The position numbers and the translations under genes are program-made. Below, one piece after another: positions 61,417 to 64,000 of a stretch of DNA of 64,000 nt. The stretch comes from DASYKS01 sp035995205 (lineage in GTDB: Bacteria; Acidobacteriota; Thermoanaerobaculia; Multivoradales; UBA5704). Location of the stretch: assembly GCA_035995205.1 (NCBI GenBank), contig DASYKS010000014.1:127311-191310 (forward strand), read 5' to 3'. The notes under the pieces were generated by a model. The model ran no database searches. It worked only from the letters and a program-made list of their open reading frames with translations, and was not told where the DNA came from. Position 1 is the stretch's first letter. Each line of letters begins with the position of its first letter.

Positions 61417-61524
61417 CAGCCCTCACCCCCGGCCCCTCTCCCAAAGGGAGAGGGGAGAACCGCCCAGAGATGTTTTTGTTTTGCTCCCCTCTCCCTCTGG
61501 GAGAGGGGTCGGGGGTGAGGGCTG
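61417..61524. repeat. Inverted pair of palindromic repeats before dut
   Basis: Copy 1 (61417-61455) starts CAGCCCTCACCCCCGGCC, with stem CCCTCTCCC / GGGAGAGGG. Copy 2 (61484-61524) is its inversion, ending GTCGGGGGTGAGGGCTGA. The intervening 28 bases are AT-richer. The last copy reaches to the dut start and supplies its only purine-rich ribosome site. Confidence 0.8.
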
Positions 61525-61971
61525 ATGAAGCCTCTCATCCGCTTTCTGCGCGCATTGCATGCGCGTGATCTACCGCCGCCCGCTCTGGCCTCGGCCGGAA
61601 GCTCCGGCTACGACCTTCGCGCCGCGATGGGGGAAGAGCTGATCCTCGCTCCCGGCGCCCGCGCGCTCGTGCCGACCGGTCTTTTCCTCGAAATCCCCGT
61701 CGGTTGGGAAGCGCAGGTGCGCCCGAGGAGCGGCCTCGCCCTTCGCCACGGCGTGGGCATTCTGAACTCTCCCGGAACCATCGATAGCGATTACCGCGGC
61801 GAGGTCGGCGTGATCCTGATCAATTGGGGCGCCGAGCCGTTCGCGATCCGTCGCGGCGACCGCATCGCCCAGCTGGTCTTTGCCCGGGTCGAGGCGGTCG
61901 AATGGCAAGAGGTCGAGCGATTGGTCGACAGCGACCGCGGCGCCGGAGGATTCGGTTCGACCGGTTCCTAG
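61525..61971 (+). CDS. dut: dUTP diphosphatase
   Basis: 148 residues, trimeric dUTPase type. All five motifs are present: SGYDLRA (motif 1), RPRSGLALRHGV (2), GTIDSDYRGE (3), RIAQLVFARV (4) and RGAGGFGSTG (5). It removes dUTP and makes dUMP. The ATG follows directly after the palindromic repeat, whose GAGGG may act as ribosome site. Confidence 0.95.
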   Translation: MKPLIRFLRALHARDLPPPALASAGSSGYDLRAAMGEELILAPGARALVPTGLFLEIPVGWEAQVRPRSGLALRHGVGILNSPGTIDSDYRGEVGVILINWGAEPFAIRRGDRIAQLVFARVEAVEWQEVERLVDSDRGAGGFGSTGS

Positions 61972-61986
61972 CGGTGCGCTGCGGGT

Positions 61987-62000
61987 CATAATCCCGCGCA
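61987..62000 (+). promoter_or_regulatory. Possible -10 element giving a leaderless transcript
   Basis: CATAAT (61987-61992) lies seven bases before the ATG at 62000, the same spacing as at the Uma2 genes. No ribosome site is seen in front of this ATG. Confidence 0.4.
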
Positions 62001-63853
62001 TGTCCGTGCTCCGGAAGCTTCGCCTCGCGGCGACCTGCGCCGCCCTTCTACTTCTCGCCGCCTCTTGCCGGACGGCCCCGCCCGCGGTTTCCGGTTCCGG
62101 CCGCGTGATCTTGATCTCGCTGGACGGGGCTTCCGCGGTCGAGCTCCATCGCCGTTACCAGGCGGGCGAGCTGCGGGCCGGGGGATTCTCTCGGTTCTTC
62201 GAGGAGGGCCAGGTCGGCTCGTCACTCTCGCCGGTCGATCCGACGCTGACGGCGGTGAACCACATCTCGCTCGCCACCGGGTTTCCGCCCGCGGCGACCG
62301 GGATCGTGAGCAACAATTTCCGGGTCGCCGGCTCCCCCTGGGGCGAGGGGGCGAGCGGGTTTTCCGCTCTCATCGGCACTGAAACGCTCTGGGAAGCGGC
62401 GAAGCGGCAAGGCAAGCGGGCAGGGGTGTGGACCTTTCCGGGCGCCGACGACACGAGCCCCCGGAGGCGAGGGGATTGGGGGCTTACCTATGTGGGCAAG
62501 GCGCTCCACCCCGCGGCACAGGTCGACCTTTCGCGGGCCTCGTTCCAACCGGTCGAGGATTCAACGGTCGCGGCCGGTCTGCCGCCTCACTTCGGCCCCG
62601 CGCTTTCGGCCACGGTGCAGGGGACAGGGGAGAACGACGGCGGGCGTGCGTTCCGGTTGGTCGCGCTCGACGGCCGGGATGACGGTAGGGAGGCCTACGA
62701 GGATTTGTACGTCGCGCCGGCCTCGCCCAAGGAGGGCGCTCCGGAGCGAATCGTTCCCGGGGGCTGGTGCCGGGTCGCATCGACCGACCCGAAGCTCGGA
62801 CCCACGGCTTCGTGGCTGGAGCTGGAAGAGCTGGCGCCCGATCTCTCCCGGGTTCGCCTCTATCTCGGCGCGGAGTACGGCAACCAGGTCTATCCGCCGG
62901 AGTTTGCGGCGGATCTCGCCGCCCAAGGTTTGATCTGGCCCGGCCCACCGGATGACGATGCGTTCGAGGCCACCTGGGACGGCAAGCCGGGGATCGATCT
63001 CGCGGCATGGATCGACCAGACGGTACGCTTCGGCGACTTCTTCTACGACGGCTTGGCTTTCGCCGCGCGCCGCCCGGATTGGGACCTCCTGCTCGGCTAC
63101 GTCCCGACGATCGACGAAGGGGGGCACGAGCTGCTGCTCGAAGAGCCGCGGCAGCCGGGTTACACCTCGGAGCGTCGCGATGCCTTCGCGGCAGCGCGCG
63201 AGAAGATCTGGCAGGGAGCCGACCGCGGCCTCGCCCGTCTGCTCGCCGCGGTCGACCTCAAAACCACCACGGTGCTCATCGCAAGCGATCACGGCATGAC
63301 GCCGGTCTTCGCCCGGATCGACCCCAACGCCGTGATCGTAGAAGCGGGATTCGCGAAGATTGGACCGGACGGTAAAGTCGACCCCGCAGCTTCCAAGGCG
63401 CTCGCGATTTCAAACGGCGGCGTGAGTCACGTCTACCTAGCACCCGTAGTCCCAGCTTCGGAGCGGGCGGCGATTCTCACCGACCTCAGCCGACGGTTCA
63501 TGCAACTCGCGGTGAACGGGGAGCGAGGAATCGACCGGGCCTTCACCCACGCCCAACTCGGCCCCCTCGGCCTCGATCATCCGAACAGCGGCGATCTCGT
63601 CCTGTTCGCCCACGCGGGGTTCACCTTCGCCGAAAAGCCGCTCCCGAGCGGTGCTATCACCGCACCGACCGACGTCTACGGCATGCACGGCCACCTCTAC
63701 CAAGGAGGCAAAGGCGATCCCCGTCTTGCCGGGATCTATCTGGCGCTTGGGCGAGGAGTCGAGAAACGGACGCTCGGGGTAGTGAAAAACACGGATGTCG
63801 CGCCGCGCGCCGCCGGCTATCTGGGTATCGAGCCGCCGCGGCGGGTGCCGTAA
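62000..63853 (+). CDS. Alkaline phosphatase superfamily (type I phosphodiesterase/NPP-like) lipoprotein
   Basis: 617 residues with a lipobox (LLLLAASC). The metal-binding start GRVILISLDGAS and the nucleophile region VDPTLTAVNHISLATGF fit the NPP family, with Thr as the likely nucleophile. The second metal site is seen in TVLIASDHGMTP, and DVYGMHGHLY near the end. It probably cleaves a phosphodiester or phosphonate outside the cytoplasm; the substrate is unknown. It is preceded by a leaderless-type promoter. Confidence 0.88.
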   Translation: MSVLRKLRLAATCAALLLLAASCRTAPPAVSGSGRVILISLDGASAVELHRRYQAGELRAGGFSRFFEEGQVGSSLSPVDPTLTAVNHISLATGFPPAATGIVSNNFRVAGSPWGEGASGFSALIGTETLWEAAKRQGKRAGVWTFPGADDTSPRRRGDWGLTYVGKALHPAAQVDLSRASFQPVEDSTVAAGLPPHFGPALSATVQGTGENDGGRAFRLVALDGRDDGREAYEDLYVAPASPKEGAPERIVPGGWCRVASTDPKLGPTASWLELEELAPDLSRVRLYLGAEYGNQVYPPEFAADLAAQGLIWPGPPDDDAFEATWDGKPGIDLAAWIDQTVRFGDFFYDGLAFAARRPDWDLLLGYVPTIDEGGHELLLEEPRQPGYTSERRDAFAAAREKIWQGADRGLARLLAAVDLKTTTVLIASDHGMTPVFARIDPNAVIVEAGFAKIGPDGKVDPAASKALAISNGGVSHVYLAPVVPASERAAILTDLSRRFMQLAVNGERGIDRAFTHAQLGPLGLDHPNSGDLVLFAHAGFTFAEKPLPSGAITAPTDVYGMHGHLYQGGKGDPRLAGIYLALGRGVEKRTLGVVKNTDVAPRAAGYLGIEPPRRVP

Positions 63854-64000
63854 ACCCTAAGGGCTCGTCAGGTAATAACCGGCTCATGTCTTACGTCCGA
63901 GCTAGGTCTGGGACGGGCGCTAAGCTGTAATTCCATTCTCCGTGGAATCGGGCTGGTTTGAGCTTCAATTCTCCGACTTCGGCATCGCTGACTTTGATTC
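63854..64000. other. Intergenic end of window
   Basis: No gene can be supported. A 14-codon frame starting at 63884 ends in TAA and has no ribosome site. AATTCCATTCTCCGTGGAAT contains a short inverted repeat, ATTCCA / TGGAAT. Confidence 0.4.

Noticed and set aside
1..64000. tRNA, rRNA, insertion sequences and integrase genes
   Set aside because: I saw no cloverleaf, rRNA signature, transposase or recombinase frame on either strand.

Overview
This 64 kb window is GC-rich bacterial DNA from a Gram-negative organism. It carries lipid A/Kdo genes (waaA, lpxK, an LpxL-type acyltransferase), a TamA/TamB outer-membrane export pair, a secretin-based secretion machine and many lipoprotein or Sec signal peptides. 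Several features together point to Acidobacteriota, perhaps a Thermoanaerobaculia/Holophagae-like lineage: linked ECF-sigma/Ser-Thr kinase-TPR and ECF-sigma/CHAT-TPR cassettes, an IPTL-CTERM subtilase, a CSLREA protein, a secretin ending in a cohesin-like domain, and many toxin-antitoxin modules. Myxococcota is the main alternative. The lineage is inferred; no rRNA or marker gene is present.

Layout. 0-1.5 kb: toxin-antitoxin debris and REP/BIME-like palindromes. 1.5-11.2 kb: a CocE-type hydrolase, a DUF2167 protein, a minus-strand ECF sigma / membrane anti-sigma / exported protein / TPR-CHAT protease operon, a divergent FecR-type gene and a BrnT/CopG module. 11.3-19.3 kb: a BTRD1 serine hydrolase, small genes, a 21-bp phased repeat array, HicAB, and two tandem beta-propeller paralogues. 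19.2-29.6 kb: an ECF sigma / kinase-TPR operon and exported proteins (CSLREA, subtilase, DUF3616). 29.6-33.5 kb: a second, palindromic ~20-bp array followed by an accessory patch (XRE-ImmA/PIN-like locus, Uma2, YefM/YoeB). 33.5-43.5 kb: a YdjI/YdjG-like membrane pair, a YihY-TamA-TamB operon, and Uma2. 43.5-48.7 kb: the lipid A/Kdo operon with a membrane glycosyltransferase. 48.8-61.4 kb: ECF sigma and anti-sigma followed by a hybrid type II secretion/type IV pilus operon (GspF, GspE, PilM, PilN, PilO, PilP, secretin, three pseudopilins). 61.5-63.9 kb: dut and a phosphodiesterase-family lipoprotein.

How the genes work together. Most genes serve the envelope: building it (LPS, TamAB, YihY), exporting through it (the secretion operon) or sensing across it (three ECF systems, one kinase). 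The exported hydrolases and propellers are plausible cargo. The most unusual content is non-coding. Two degenerate arrays have units of about two helical turns. One lies directly downstream of a small coiled-coil plus winged-helix-like gene whose start codon sits inside a perfect inverted copy of a motif resembling the array core. A family of REP-like hairpins with covarying stems has also inserted into intergenic DNA and into at least one coding sequence in frame; an unrelated palindromic repeat family has done the same in waaA.
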